From positions 1 through 64,000 of the forward strand of contig JANYDD010000051.1 of assembly GCA_025359945.1 (NCBI GenBank): DNA of 64,000 nt, written 5' to 3'. The notes below the pieces were generated by a model. That model ran no database searches, was not told the origin of the DNA, and saw nothing but the letters and a program-made list of their open reading frames with translations. Positions 1 through 8,749 of this stretch are shown here, one piece after another (the first letter of the stretch is position 1; every line of letters starts with the position of its first letter). Origin of the DNA: Bdellovibrio sp. GTDB taxonomy: Bacteria; Bdellovibrionota; Bdellovibrionia; Bdellovibrionales; Bdellovibrionaceae. The translations under genes were made by a program, and so were the position numbers.

Positions 1-702
1 AAAAACCTGTATCGCAAAATTTTTGGTCAACAGTTCGTCGATGATTTTATCTGGTTCAGGTTCAAAGATAAGATCCGGTGAAAAAGGACTATCCCCGCTA
101 TCATTGACCAATGTCTGCAGTGATAAATCTACCGGCAACAAAGTTTCGCAAACCACTTTTTGAGATATTGCCGATTTGAATTCGTTGTAGACCAAACGGA
201 CTTCTTCATAGGCGCCGCTCAGGTAAAACCTCATTGCGGTATCTGCAACCTTGGCGGCTAAATTATAAGAAATATCTTTATCCAACCGATTCATTGAATC
301 TAAAATTTGAATTTTTCGTTTGGTTAGATATTCAAATGCTTTTTTTCCAACCACAAACAAATCAATCTTTTCAAGACTGGTTTCATTTACTTTTAAATAG
401 TTTTCCGTGAACTTATTAATATTATTGTTAAAGCCACCGCAAAGCCCACGATCACTAGAGATGACGATCAGAAGAACTTTTCGTATCGACTGAGGCGGCG
501 TTAAAAGCGGATGATGAACTCTTTGAGTCAGGGCAATATTCGAAATAGCTTTCAATAGGGCTTGCGCATAGGGCCTTAGACTAACGATTTGATGCTGGGC
601 CTTCCTGAGCTTAGCCGCCGACACCATTTTCATGGCTTTCGTAATCTGCTGAGTATTTTTGACCGAATCTATCCTCAGTCTTATGTCTTTTAAACTGGCC
701 AT
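1..702 (-). CDS. atpG: ATP synthase F1 gamma subunit (3' end outside window)
   Basis: This is the central rotor shaft of F1, turning inside the alpha3-beta3 ring at the cytoplasmic face of the inner membrane. The frame is open from the ATG at 702 to the window edge (234 codons); the usual family length is about 290, so roughly the last 50 residues are missing here. The N-terminus MASLKDIRLRIDSVKNTQQI followed by TKAMKMVSAAKLRKAQ is the classic gamma signature, and SSDRGLCGGFN follows near residue 85. It lies 7 bp downstream of atpA in the same operon; atpD and atpC would be expected just beyond the left edge. Confidence 0.95.
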   Translation of the reverse strand, partial: MASLKDIRLRIDSVKNTQQITKAMKMVSAAKLRKAQHQIVSLRPYAQALLKAISNIALTQRVHHPLLTPPQSIRKVLLIVISSDRGLCGGFNNNINKFTENYLKVNETSLEKIDLFVVGKKAFEYLTKRKIQILDSMNRLDKDISYNLAAKVADTAMRFYLSGAYEEVRLVYNEFKSAISQKVVCETLLPVDLSLQTLVNDSGDSPFSPDLIFEPEPDKIIDELLTKNFAIQVF

Positions 703-709
703 TTTTTTC

Positions 710-2224
<1,515 letters not shown>

Positions 2225-2767
2225 CTAGTGGGATCTCCTTTTTAGTGTCTCACTCATCCGTTTTAAATGTGATTCTAAACTGTCATCAAAAGTCCAACCA
2301 CCTACTTGCGCGATGGTTCCTCCCAAAAGGGAAGGCTCTTCCTCGAAAGTCAAAATGACTTTTTTTCCTGTGGCTTGGGTGACTTTATCTTCAATCTTTT
2401 TTCGCTGTTCAGCGCCTAGACTTGCCGCCGAACGAACTCTTCCGCGGCACACGCCATTAGCATCGTCTGTTAGTTCTTGGTAGGCCATTACAATCTCAGA
2501 AAAATACGAAAGCCGATTGTTTTCGGATAGAAGTATGATCGTATTAAATAATTCATTACTTACTTTTTTTTCCAAGCTCAGCTGAATAATATGCTTTTTC
2601 TGATCAGGCGAAATGACTGGGGTTTCAAAAAATTCTTTAATTTTTGAGTCCATCGAAAAAACCTGATCTATCAGTCGCAGCTCAGAAAAAACCAATTCAA
2701 CCTTTTTATTTGCCTCGGCCACTTGATATAGGGCCTGCGCATAGTTTTTTGAAATATCAGATGTCAT
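2225..2767 (-). CDS. atpH: ATP synthase delta subunit (OSCP type)
   Basis: This 180-residue protein is the stator link joining the top of F1 to the b/b' stalk. It shows the N-terminal helical domain (YAQALYQVAEANKKVE) and the conserved C-terminal part ending with EPSLLGGTIAQVGGWTFDDSLESHLKRM, typical of bacterial delta (E. coli is 177 aa). Its start overlaps the end of atpF by 4 bp and its stop abuts atpA, so it is an internal cistron of the minus-strand atp operon. Confidence 0.96.
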   Translation of the reverse strand: MTSDISKNYAQALYQVAEANKKVELVFSELRLIDQVFSMDSKIKEFFETPVISPDQKKHIIQLSLEKKVSNELFNTIILLSENNRLSYFSEIVMAYQELTDDANGVCRGRVRSAASLGAEQRKKIEDKVTQATGKKVILTFEEEPSLLGGTIAQVGGWTFDDSLESHLKRMSETLKRRSH

Positions 2768-3357
2768 CTATGAAGTGCTCCAATATTTGAAATAAAATCC
2801 ACTTGAAGTTTTTGGTGATCCTCGTGACTGACTTGCGCTTCAAAATGGCTTCTTGCTGCCCCCACTGCTTTGCTGATAAGTTGATCTCTCAATTGCCCTC
2901 GGGCTCGGTCAGCTTCAAGCGCCACCGCAGACAGAGCTTCTTCTTTCAGTTTTTTTGATAATCCCAAAGCATCACTAACAATTTGAGTCTTCAAATCAGA
3001 AGCTTCGGCCGTAGCGCGAAGCAAACTGGCAGCTTCGGTTTGATCTAAAATTTTAATTTTATTTTCTAATTCATTGAGCTCTGCTTGCGCTTGTCTCTTT
3101 GCCTGCTCAGCCTTTTGCGACTGACTCAAATAGTCTTCTCTTCTTTTCTTAAAATGTGCGCTCAAAGTTTTTCTAGTTAAAAAATAGATTCCCACAAAAA
3201 GGATGACAACATTCACTAACTGAAAACCCATTGTGTGAATGACCTTGGGACTTAATCCATGACCAGTCTCGCCGTGTTCTGACGATGCAAAAGCAGAAGC
3301 AAAAGAAAGCAGGCTTACTATTAAAATGGCCCTGAAAATTTTTAAAAAGTTTTTCAC
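2764..3357 (-). CDS. atpF: ATP synthase F0 b subunit with N-terminal signal-like segment
   Basis: This is the peripheral stalk b subunit, 197 aa. Residues 1-24 look like a Sec signal peptide ending in SFASAFA; a second hydrophobic span (about residues 42-62, FQLVNVVILFVGIYFLT) is the usual membrane anchor, and the rest is a long charged coiled coil rich in K, E, Q and A. The double hydrophobic N-terminus is longer than in E. coli (156 aa). It begins on the last base of the b' gene and overlaps atpH by 4 bp. It pairs with the preceding b' gene to form a heterodimeric stalk. Confidence 0.93.
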   Translation of the reverse strand: MKNFLKIFRAILIVSLLSFASAFASSEHGETGHGLSPKVIHTMGFQLVNVVILFVGIYFLTRKTLSAHFKKRREDYLSQSQKAEQAKRQAQAELNELENKIKILDQTEAASLLRATAEASDLKTQIVSDALGLSKKLKEEALSAVALEADRARGQLRDQLISKAVGAARSHFEAQVSHEDHQKLQVDFISNIGALHR

Positions 3358-3803
3358 TAGTGATTCTTTCCTGTGGGCAAAAGCTTTCCAATAATAGCTT
3401 CGCTTAAAGCCGGAACTTGAATGTTCAACTGTGACTGAGCGGTCTTTACATCTTGATCAATCTGAAATTTTACCTGATCTCGAGCCGTTTGCGCTTCGGT
3501 TCTAGCTTTAGAAATTATTTTTTCGGACTCGGCGGAAGCGGTGGCCCTAACCTCCTCAAAGATTTTTTGTATCTTTGTTTGAAGGGCTCGAGTTTTAGTC
3601 TCGTAGATTTGGTAAGTTTGCTGAATTTTCTGCTGGCTTTCCTGAGCGATCTCTTCGGTACCCTTTGTACTAAGCTCGCGCTTTTGAAGGGCCGCCGTAA
3701 AATCCCTAAAGACTAGCTGAGAAATAATAACAAAGCTTAATATAAAAACAAAAAACTGGACGAAAACTGTCCCATTAATTCCTAGTTGTTCAATAATTGC
3801 CAT
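3357..3803 (-). CDS. atpF': ATP synthase F0 b' subunit
   Basis: This 148-residue protein has one N-terminal membrane span (about residues 10-30, TVFVQFFVFILSFVIISQLVF) followed by an amphipathic coiled coil (KRELSTKGTEEIAQESQQKI). It is the first gene of the contiguous F1-stalk operon. Organisms with two adjacent b-type genes build a b-b' heterodimeric stalk, as in photosynthetic bacteria and many deltaproteobacteria-like lineages. Which of the two copies is called b or b' is by position and the shorter N-terminus, and is therefore an inference. Confidence 0.88.
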   Translation of the reverse strand: MAIIEQLGINGTVFVQFFVFILSFVIISQLVFRDFTAALQKRELSTKGTEEIAQESQQKIQQTYQIYETKTRALQTKIQKIFEEVRATASAESEKIISKARTEAQTARDQVKFQIDQDVKTAQSQLNIQVPALSEAIIGKLLPTGKNH

Positions 3804-3922
3804 TTGGTTTTGCCACTTAAAAAAATTTTGATTGCGAAACTGTCCGACAGTAACATCACAGGTTTAATTCGTGGTCAAGAAACTCAAAAATTCTTAGAAG
3901 TGCCGCATTGATTTTTTACGAA

Positions 3923-4288
3923 TTAATTTTTGGGCATGTACGAAGCACCTTCGAAGACCACACCCTCTTCAATTTTTAAACTGGGTGAGGTCACTGTGCC
4001 ACGAAACACTGCCGGAGGATGCATAACCACTTTTTTTCTAGCGAACAAATGTCCCTCGACTTTTCCGCGAATAATTATATTTTCAGCTTCAATTTCGGCC
4101 TGAACGCTTGCCCCGTGATTAATAATTAGGGTGTCTTGGGTAAAAATCTCACCCTTGAACTCCCCGCCGATTTGAACGGTCCCCTCGAATGTAAGCTTTC
4201 CTTCGAAGCGAGACCCCGTGTCCAATATAGCGGTAACCTGACCTTGCAGGGGATCTTCCCCAATAGATTTTTCTTTTAGGAGCTCCAT
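3923..4288 (-). CDS. Bactofilin (polymer-forming cytoskeletal protein)
   Basis: This 121-aa protein carries a bactofilin/DUF583 core: TAILDTGSRFEGKLTFEGTVQIGGEFKGEI followed by repeated short beta strands (IIINHGASVQAEIEAENIIIRGKVEGHLFARKKVVMHP-like pattern). Bactofilins polymerise without nucleotide into filaments that position cell-wall enzymes or chromosome-segregation factors. It lies 2 bp downstream of parB, so it is probably co-transcribed with parAB; in Myxococcus, bactofilins are known to organise the ParABS system. A role in origin positioning is therefore a reasonable inference here. Confidence 0.9.
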   Translation of the reverse strand: MELLKEKSIGEDPLQGQVTAILDTGSRFEGKLTFEGTVQIGGEFKGEIFTQDTLIINHGASVQAEIEAENIIIRGKVEGHLFARKKVVMHPPAVFRGTVTSPSLKIEEGVVFEGASYMPKN

Positions 4289-4290
4289 AA

Positions 4291-5244
4291 CTAGAACCTC
4301 TCGATCAAAGCATTAAGCTCGTCGTCTGAATAAAACTGAATAGCCAGCATTCCTTTACCCTGGTGGTAATTAATCGTGACTTTGGTTGATAATTTTTTCT
4401 GCAGGTTTTCCACCAGATCTTTGAGAAAATCCGGAGGTCCAGGCTGATCTACCTCTTTGGTCGCGTTCGGAAGTAGATTTTTATAAGCCAAAACGACCTT
4501 TTCCAACTGTCTAACGCTTAGCCCTTCTTCGACAGTTTTTTTAGCTACTTTCACCATTTGCTGGGCCTGGGGTAAGGATAGCAAAACTTTGGCGTGCCCT
4601 TGCGAAAGCCCCCCCTTGACCACCATATCTCTAACTTCTGTTGGTAAGCCCAAAAGACGCATGGAATTGGCAACAGTGGCCCGTTCTTTTCCCACTTTTT
4701 CCGCTATCTGCTGCTGGTTCAAAGAAAACTCCTGAGCCAGCCTTAAGTAAGCTTCGGCTTCTTCTATGGGGTTCAGGTCTTCGCGTTGAACGTTTTCGAT
4801 AATTGCAAGCTCAAGAGTTTCTCTATTGGAAAGTGTTTTTACTATGACCGGAACTTCTTGCAGCCCCGCCAACTGAGATGCACGCCACCGACGCTCGCCA
4901 GCAATAATTTCGAAAAGCCCTGAATTCAATTTTCTAGCAAGGATCGGCTGCAAAACGCCTTTTTCCCTTATCGACTGCGAAAGTTCCTGAAGCTTTTCTT
5001 TTTCAAAATATTGCCTAGGTTGAAAACTCGACGCCTGAAGTTTTTCAATGGGAACATTCCAAACGCGATTTTCAGAACTTCCGCTCAGCGTTTCGGCAGG
5101 TTGGGAATTAGAAACCTCGACTTGGGGTTTGGCAGGTAAATTATTTGAAGAGGAAATTTCACTATGTCCTCCGCCCAGCAAAGATCCCAGGCCGCGGCCC
5201 AGTCTAGCTTTCTTGTTACTATTATCTTGTATGGTTTCAGCCAT
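4291..5244 (-). CDS. parB: Chromosome-partitioning protein ParB
   Basis: This is the CTP-dependent clamp that loads at parS and spreads along DNA near the origin. At 317 aa it shows the ParA-stimulating N-terminus (ARLGRGLGSLLGG, residues 14-26), the ParB/Srx nucleotide-binding fold with GERRWRA at 116-122 and ENVQREDLNPIEEA at 150-163, a helix-turn-helix around residues 174-200 (LNQQQIAEKVGKERATVANS), and a C-terminal dimerisation domain. It overlaps parA by 8 bp. Two parS-like sites occur nearby, at 6152-6167 and 7763-7778. Confidence 0.97.
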   Translation of the reverse strand: MAETIQDNSNKKARLGRGLGSLLGGGHSEISSSNNLPAKPQVEVSNSQPAETLSGSSENRVWNVPIEKLQASSFQPRQYFEKEKLQELSQSIREKGVLQPILARKLNSGLFEIIAGERRWRASQLAGLQEVPVIVKTLSNRETLELAIIENVQREDLNPIEEAEAYLRLAQEFSLNQQQIAEKVGKERATVANSMRLLGLPTEVRDMVVKGGLSQGHAKVLLSLPQAQQMVKVAKKTVEEGLSVRQLEKVVLAYKNLLPNATKEVDQPGPPDFLKDLVENLQKKLSTKVTINYHQGKGMLAIQFYSDDELNALIERF

Positions 5245-6061
5245 TTAAATTTTCCCCAAGGGCGTTAGAGTTTACGGATTCATGTCTCACTTTATGTTTT
5301 GTGATAATCTCTTGGGCCAATTCCATGTACTTGATCGCACCAATGGACTTTGCGTCATATTCAAAGATTGTTTGTCCATGGCTTGGGGACTCACTCAATC
5401 GAATGTTTCTGGGAATTATTGCCGCAAACACTTTGTCAGCGAAATGATTTTTTATTTCCGAAACTACCTGATGACTAAGGTTGTTTCGAGTATCAAACAT
5501 CGTCAAAACAATACCTTCGATGTGAAGCTGGGGATTTAGATTTTTTTTAATTAAGCCTGCCGTATTCAGCAGCTGAGAAAGCCCTTCCAAAGCATAGTAT
5601 TCACATTGAAGCGGGACCAAAAAACTATCGGCGGCAGTCAAAGCATTCAAAGTCAGCAAGCCCAGTGAAGGTGGACAGTCTATTAGTATGTAGTCAAACT
5701 GGTTACTCACGCTAGCCAAAGCTTCCTTCAGGCGATATTCTCTATTTTGAATATCCACTAGTTCAATTTCCGCGCCCACCAAATCGGGGTTTGCAGTGAC
5801 TACCTTCAGTCGCTCGTGGTGAGTATTCATGATGGTTTCCTGGATATCCATCTCGCCAATCAGAACGTGATAGATATTTTTCTCCTGGGACTCGTATCTT
5901 TTCAGACCCAAACCACTTGATGCGTTGCCCTGTGGATCCATGTCCAGAAGTAAAACCTTTTTTCCCGAGAGCGTTAGGGCCATTGAAAGGTTGATCGAAG
6001 TTGTTGTTTTTCCAACGCCGCCCTTTTGATTTGCTATGCAAATTATTTTAGACATTTTCAC
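5237..6061 (-). CDS. parA: Chromosome-partitioning ATPase ParA
   Basis: This 274-aa protein is a deviant Walker-type ATPase that moves ParB-parS complexes over the nucleoid. The deviant Walker A motif KGGVGKTT is at residues 13-20, the switch region DMDPQGNASSGLG near 41-53, and Walker B DYILIDCPPSLGLLT near 125-138. No N-terminal DNA-binding extension is present, so it is the short chromosomal Soj type. It is transcribed away from the lipoprotein gene at 6171, with a parS-like site between the two. Confidence 0.97.
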   Translation of the reverse strand: MKMSKIICIANQKGGVGKTTTSINLSMALTLSGKKVLLLDMDPQGNASSGLGLKRYESQEKNIYHVLIGEMDIQETIMNTHHERLKVVTANPDLVGAEIELVDIQNREYRLKEALASVSNQFDYILIDCPPSLGLLTLNALTAADSFLVPLQCEYYALEGLSQLLNTAGLIKKNLNPQLHIEGIVLTMFDTRNNLSHQVVSEIKNHFADKVFAAIIPRNIRLSESPSHGQTIFEYDAKSIGAIKYMELAQEIITKHKVRHESVNSNALGENLNG

Positions 6062-6151
6062 CCCTACTTTTGTCTTGGAGCTTGTTTAATTTAGACTCAC
6101 TATTTTCTGCGAACATTTCAAGATTTTTAATCATGACGCCGATATCAAGAG

Positions 6152-6167
6152 CGTTCCATGTGGAACA
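6152..6167. promoter_or_regulatory. parS-like ParB-binding site, 1 core mismatch
   Basis: CGTTCCATGTGGAACA matches the widespread parS consensus TGTTCCACGTGGAACA at 14 of 16 positions. It lies between the divergent parA and lipoprotein genes and ends only 3 bases before the ATG at 6171, so ParB binding could also affect that gene. Binding is inferred. Confidence 0.75.
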
Positions 6168-6170
6168 ATT

Positions 6171-6683
6171 ATGAAATATTCGACAGCTATACTTTTTCTA
6201 ATTTTGAGTTCCTGCCAAAAATTTGATGAAAGCCCCGAGCTTAAGGATCCCATATATCAGGACATCCTGAAACAAGCCGACGACGAAAAGAAATCGGGGG
6301 ATGCTCTAAGAAAAACTCTCGTGGCCTCCGAGAAAGACGCGCGCGAAGCTAAAGAAAAAAAAGGCGAACTGCGTATAGCAAAAAAAAAGATCGAAGAAAT
6401 CTCTTTAAACATAGTCAAAGCTCAGCAGCGCGGCGCCAGCCAGGAATTTCGCGCGCTAAAACGGAAGGCTTACGCCAGACAACAATATAAGCTGGCCTTT
6501 TCCAGGGGCGAGCCTTGGCCTCAGGCCTCAGAGTTTCTGCAATATCAAGAGTTTAAAGCAGCTCAGTCGCGATCACGATTATGGAAGCCGGACGCCCGCA
6601 TCAAAGAAAAGACTGCAATGGCCAAAAAGGGGGCCTCCGGAAAGCACGGTTCCCCGTCAGAAGCAACGGGGCCGACGCATTAA
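6171..6683 (+). CDS. Predicted lipoprotein of unknown function
   Basis: This 170-aa protein starts with MKYSTAILFLILSSC: a short hydrophobic stretch ending in a lipobox (LSSC, Cys at residue 15), so it should be processed by signal peptidase II and anchored to a membrane. The mature part is highly charged and lysine/glutamate rich, probably helical (residues 30-110), with no recognised domain. There is no convincing ribosome-binding site because the parS-like site occupies that region. Its stop codon lies at the beginning of the first of three degenerate repeats. Function not recognised. Confidence 0.7.
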   Translation: MKYSTAILFLILSSCQKFDESPELKDPIYQDILKQADDEKKSGDALRKTLVASEKDAREAKEKKGELRIAKKKIEEISLNIVKAQQRGASQEFRALKRKAYARQQYKLAFSRGEPWPQASEFLQYQEFKAAQSRSRLWKPDARIKEKTAMAKKGASGKHGSPSEATGPTH

Positions 6684-6793
6684 AATTTCCCTTGTTAGAG
6701 AGCCGTCCAAAACTTCGCACATTCTTATCCCATATTTTGCGAAAGACTCTGCGCTTAAGCATTTAGAATCATTTAGATTTAAAATGCGTCGAG
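6672..6793 (+). repeat. Degenerate repeat, copy 1 of 3
   Basis: This copy shares with the one at 7504-7630 a common order of short words: CATTAAAATTTCC, TGTTAG, a C-rich word, ATATTTT, GAAAG-CTCTG, AGAATCATTT and GATTTA. It starts at the stop codon of the lipoprotein gene. It contains a weak inverted repeat, GCATTT...AAATGC. Similarity was judged by eye. Confidence 0.6.
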
Positions 6794-7318
6794 ACTTTCC
6801 GAAGCAACTACCACTCCCGGTAAAATTTTGACTTTTACTTGGGACTAAAGTTTTGAGTAATCAGATGATTATCCAATGATTTCAAATATTAAATAGGTAT
6901 CCACACGATCCGTATTGACCAATTGTCATTGTGTACTCTGAAAGCTGGATATCTACGTACTCATCAGCCAATCTGATTGACTACTAAGCAGCAATAGATA
7001 AGCGCCAGCCCGTTTTTACGAGGCCAAATTTAGCGTAGTAAGAATTTGTCGCCCAGACTTTCTCAATGAACCTCTCAAAACGATAGAGATTCCGAAACGA
7101 ACTAGGACCAAAGCTTTAAATGAGCTTTTCGTGTTTTAGAAATAGTTAGAACGATTATTAAGTTACTCGAAATAAAGCGTTAATCAGTTTTAAGTCGGTA
7201 AGGGTCGATTTAACGTCTTTAACAATATCTTTAACAACAGAGCCCACTGGCCAATTCCCATGACTGCTGCAATAATTTAAGGCACTGACTATTCAAAGCG
7301 TTAAAATTGGGCATTTTT

Positions 7319-7382
7319 TGGATAGTCACGCAATACAGCATGAGTATCCATGACTATCCATGCTGTATTGCGTGACTATCCA
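7319..7382. repeat. Perfect 24-bp inverted repeat with 16-nt loop
   Basis: The arms 7319-7342 and 7359-7382 are exact reverse complements; the loop 7343-7358 is AGTATCCATGACTATC and itself repeats the word TATCCATG found in the arm. It is not followed by a T-run on either strand, so it does not look like a standard terminator. It may be a cruciform, a protein-binding palindrome or a remnant of a mobile element. Confidence 0.9.
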
Positions 7383-7503
7383 TATCGATAAATCAATGTC
7401 ATTTAACACTAAATAATTGAGTTTCCCGTTGTATTTAAGGCAAGTGAGCGTGGGGCGTAGGCTCATTCCCGCGAAAGAAGCATTTGTTAACAATCCCCCC
7501 CCC

Positions 7504-7630
7504 CAGGGCTGACTCATTAAAATTTCCTCTGTTAGGGGCACGTACAAAAACTTGCCCCTTTTTTTGCCTATATTTTAGGAAAGGCTCTGCCATTATGCGT
7601 CTAGAATCATTTCGATTTAGAATACGTCAA
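7504..7630 (+). repeat. Degenerate repeat, copy 2 of 3
   Basis: This is the closest match to copy 1 (same blocks CATTAAAATTTCC, TGTTAG, ATATTTT, CTCTG, AGAATCATTT-GATTTA), with scattered substitutions and small indels. It is preceded by a ten-C run at 7495-7504. Confidence 0.6.
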
Positions 7631-7762
7631 CCACGTTGTTATGGAAGCCAATTCTTATAGTTTAAGATCATTTTCTATACTCTGCCAGATATAAATTCAC
7701 GGAACATCGCGACCTGCAATCCAGGTCCGCAATATCTGTTAACCCCAATGTATTTGGTTGGG

Positions 7763-7778
7763 AGTTCCACGTGGAACA
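7763..7778. promoter_or_regulatory. parS ParB-binding site
   Basis: AGTTCCACGTGGAACA contains the complete 14-bp palindrome GTTCCAC|GTGGAAC and matches the parS consensus at 15 of 16 positions. It lies in non-coding DNA about 1.7 kb from the parA start, the usual origin-proximal setting. Confidence 0.88.
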
Positions 7779-7849
7779 AATGAATTGTTGTTTCGGGTCC
7801 CGCGAGCTCTCGCACGGTGACCCATCGCTTAAGAGCTTTCGTCCTATCA

Positions 7850-7976
7850 GGGCACCCGCAATTAAATTTCCTTTTCAACAAACCCTTATGAACCTTCGCA
7901 CTTTCGCCCCCTTTACATTAGGAAAGTCTCCGTGCCGACGGATTCAAAATCCAAATTACTTTAAATCCGTCGGCGC
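7850..7976 (+). repeat. Degenerate repeat, copy 3 of 3, with 11-bp hairpin
   Basis: This is a more diverged copy (AATTAAATTTCC, CTTCGCAC, ATTAGGAAAG, TCTCCGTG). Its 3' part forms a perfect 11-bp inverted repeat, GCCGACGGATT at 7934-7944 and AATCCGTCGGC at 7964-7974, with a 19-nt loop. The equivalent arms are decayed in copies 1 and 2. Confidence 0.5.
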
Positions 7977-8071
7977 TGTTCACGCCATCGTTCTCACAAA
8001 TTTAAAATGAATTCTGCTGTGCAAAATTACGTAGACGCCCGTTTAGAAATAAAAAATCCGTCTGTGCCGGA

Positions 8072-8749
8072 TCAATCCGGGTTTTTAACTGTTTTAACTA
8101 CGGCGTATTTAATCTCACCAGCCGGTAACTTATATTCACCAACCAAAGATGGCGTCCAAAATGTACAAAGCTGAGTCGGAAGTTCTGAAACCTCGTTAGA
8201 CCATTCCTCGCTTTTCATATGGTAGTAGGTGCCGCCCGCCGCAAAAGGTCTTCTTGTTAACAGTAAAGCTTTTGACAAAGGTGCAAAGGCTCTGGAGACT
8301 GCAACTTTAACAGAGTCATTGGGCAAGGATTCCACTTGAACATTCAAAACCTCAAAATTAGTCGCCCCGACAGCTGCTTTCGCGATTTTCATAAATTCAC
8401 ATTTGCGTTGGTCGACTTCGACAGCCTTAATTTTCACGTTGGGGTTTAAAATTGCAAAAATCAAAGACGGAAACCCATTTCCAGCTCCAAAGTCATAGAT
8501 TTCTGAAATTTGCTGGTCCTTAAAAACAATCTCATTTGCCAAAATTGAATCTGCAAAGTGGATATTGTCGGCATGAAACACTGTCTTTGCAGAAATTAAA
8601 CTCAATTTGTCGTTGTATTTCAAAAGTAGCTCGTGAAATTTTTTGAGACTAAGCAAAGCGTTCGCAGGCAAAAATTTAAACCACTGATCAATCCTCCAGT
8701 GGATTATTCCTTCCAAACTGGGGCTAGCTTCGGGTTTTCGATTTTCCAA
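8072..8749 (-). CDS. rsmG: 16S rRNA (guanine527-N7)-methyltransferase RsmG
   Basis: This 225-aa SAM-dependent methyltransferase modifies G527 of 16S rRNA. The glycine-rich SAM loop is YDFGAGNGFPSLIFAI (about residues 89-104), followed by VEVDQRKCEFMK and later VAVSRAFAPLSKAL, all typical of GidB/RsmG. Its start lies inside the 3' end of mnmG (26-bp overlap), so translation is coupled. The gene pair next to parAB is the standard near-origin arrangement. Confidence 0.95.
   Translation of the reverse strand: MENRKPEASPSLEGIIHWRIDQWFKFLPANALLSLKKFHELLLKYNDKLSLISAKTVFHADNIHFADSILANEIVFKDQQISEIYDFGAGNGFPSLIFAILNPNVKIKAVEVDQRKCEFMKIAKAAVGATNFEVLNVQVESLPNDSVKVAVSRAFAPLSKALLLTRRPFAAGGTYYHMKSEEWSNEVSELPTQLCTFWTPSLVGEYKLPAGEIKYAVVKTVKNPD

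Larger units (their letters stand above)
6684..8071. other. 1.4-kb non-coding region between parA/lipoprotein and rsmG
   Basis: No convincing gene is present; the open frames here lack ribosome-binding sites and protein-like composition. The stretch contains a parS-like site (7763-7778), a perfect 24-bp inverted repeat (7319-7382), a run of ten C (7495-7504), and three degenerate repeats at about 6672-6793, 7504-7630 and 7850-7976. Its position next to parAB suggests a centromere-like or rapidly evolving spacer; that reading is inference. Confidence 0.7.

Noticed and set aside
7326-7547. 73-aa minus-strand open frame through the palindrome
   Set aside because: It runs through the palindrome and the C-run, has no ribosome-binding site, and the product has no protein-like pattern.
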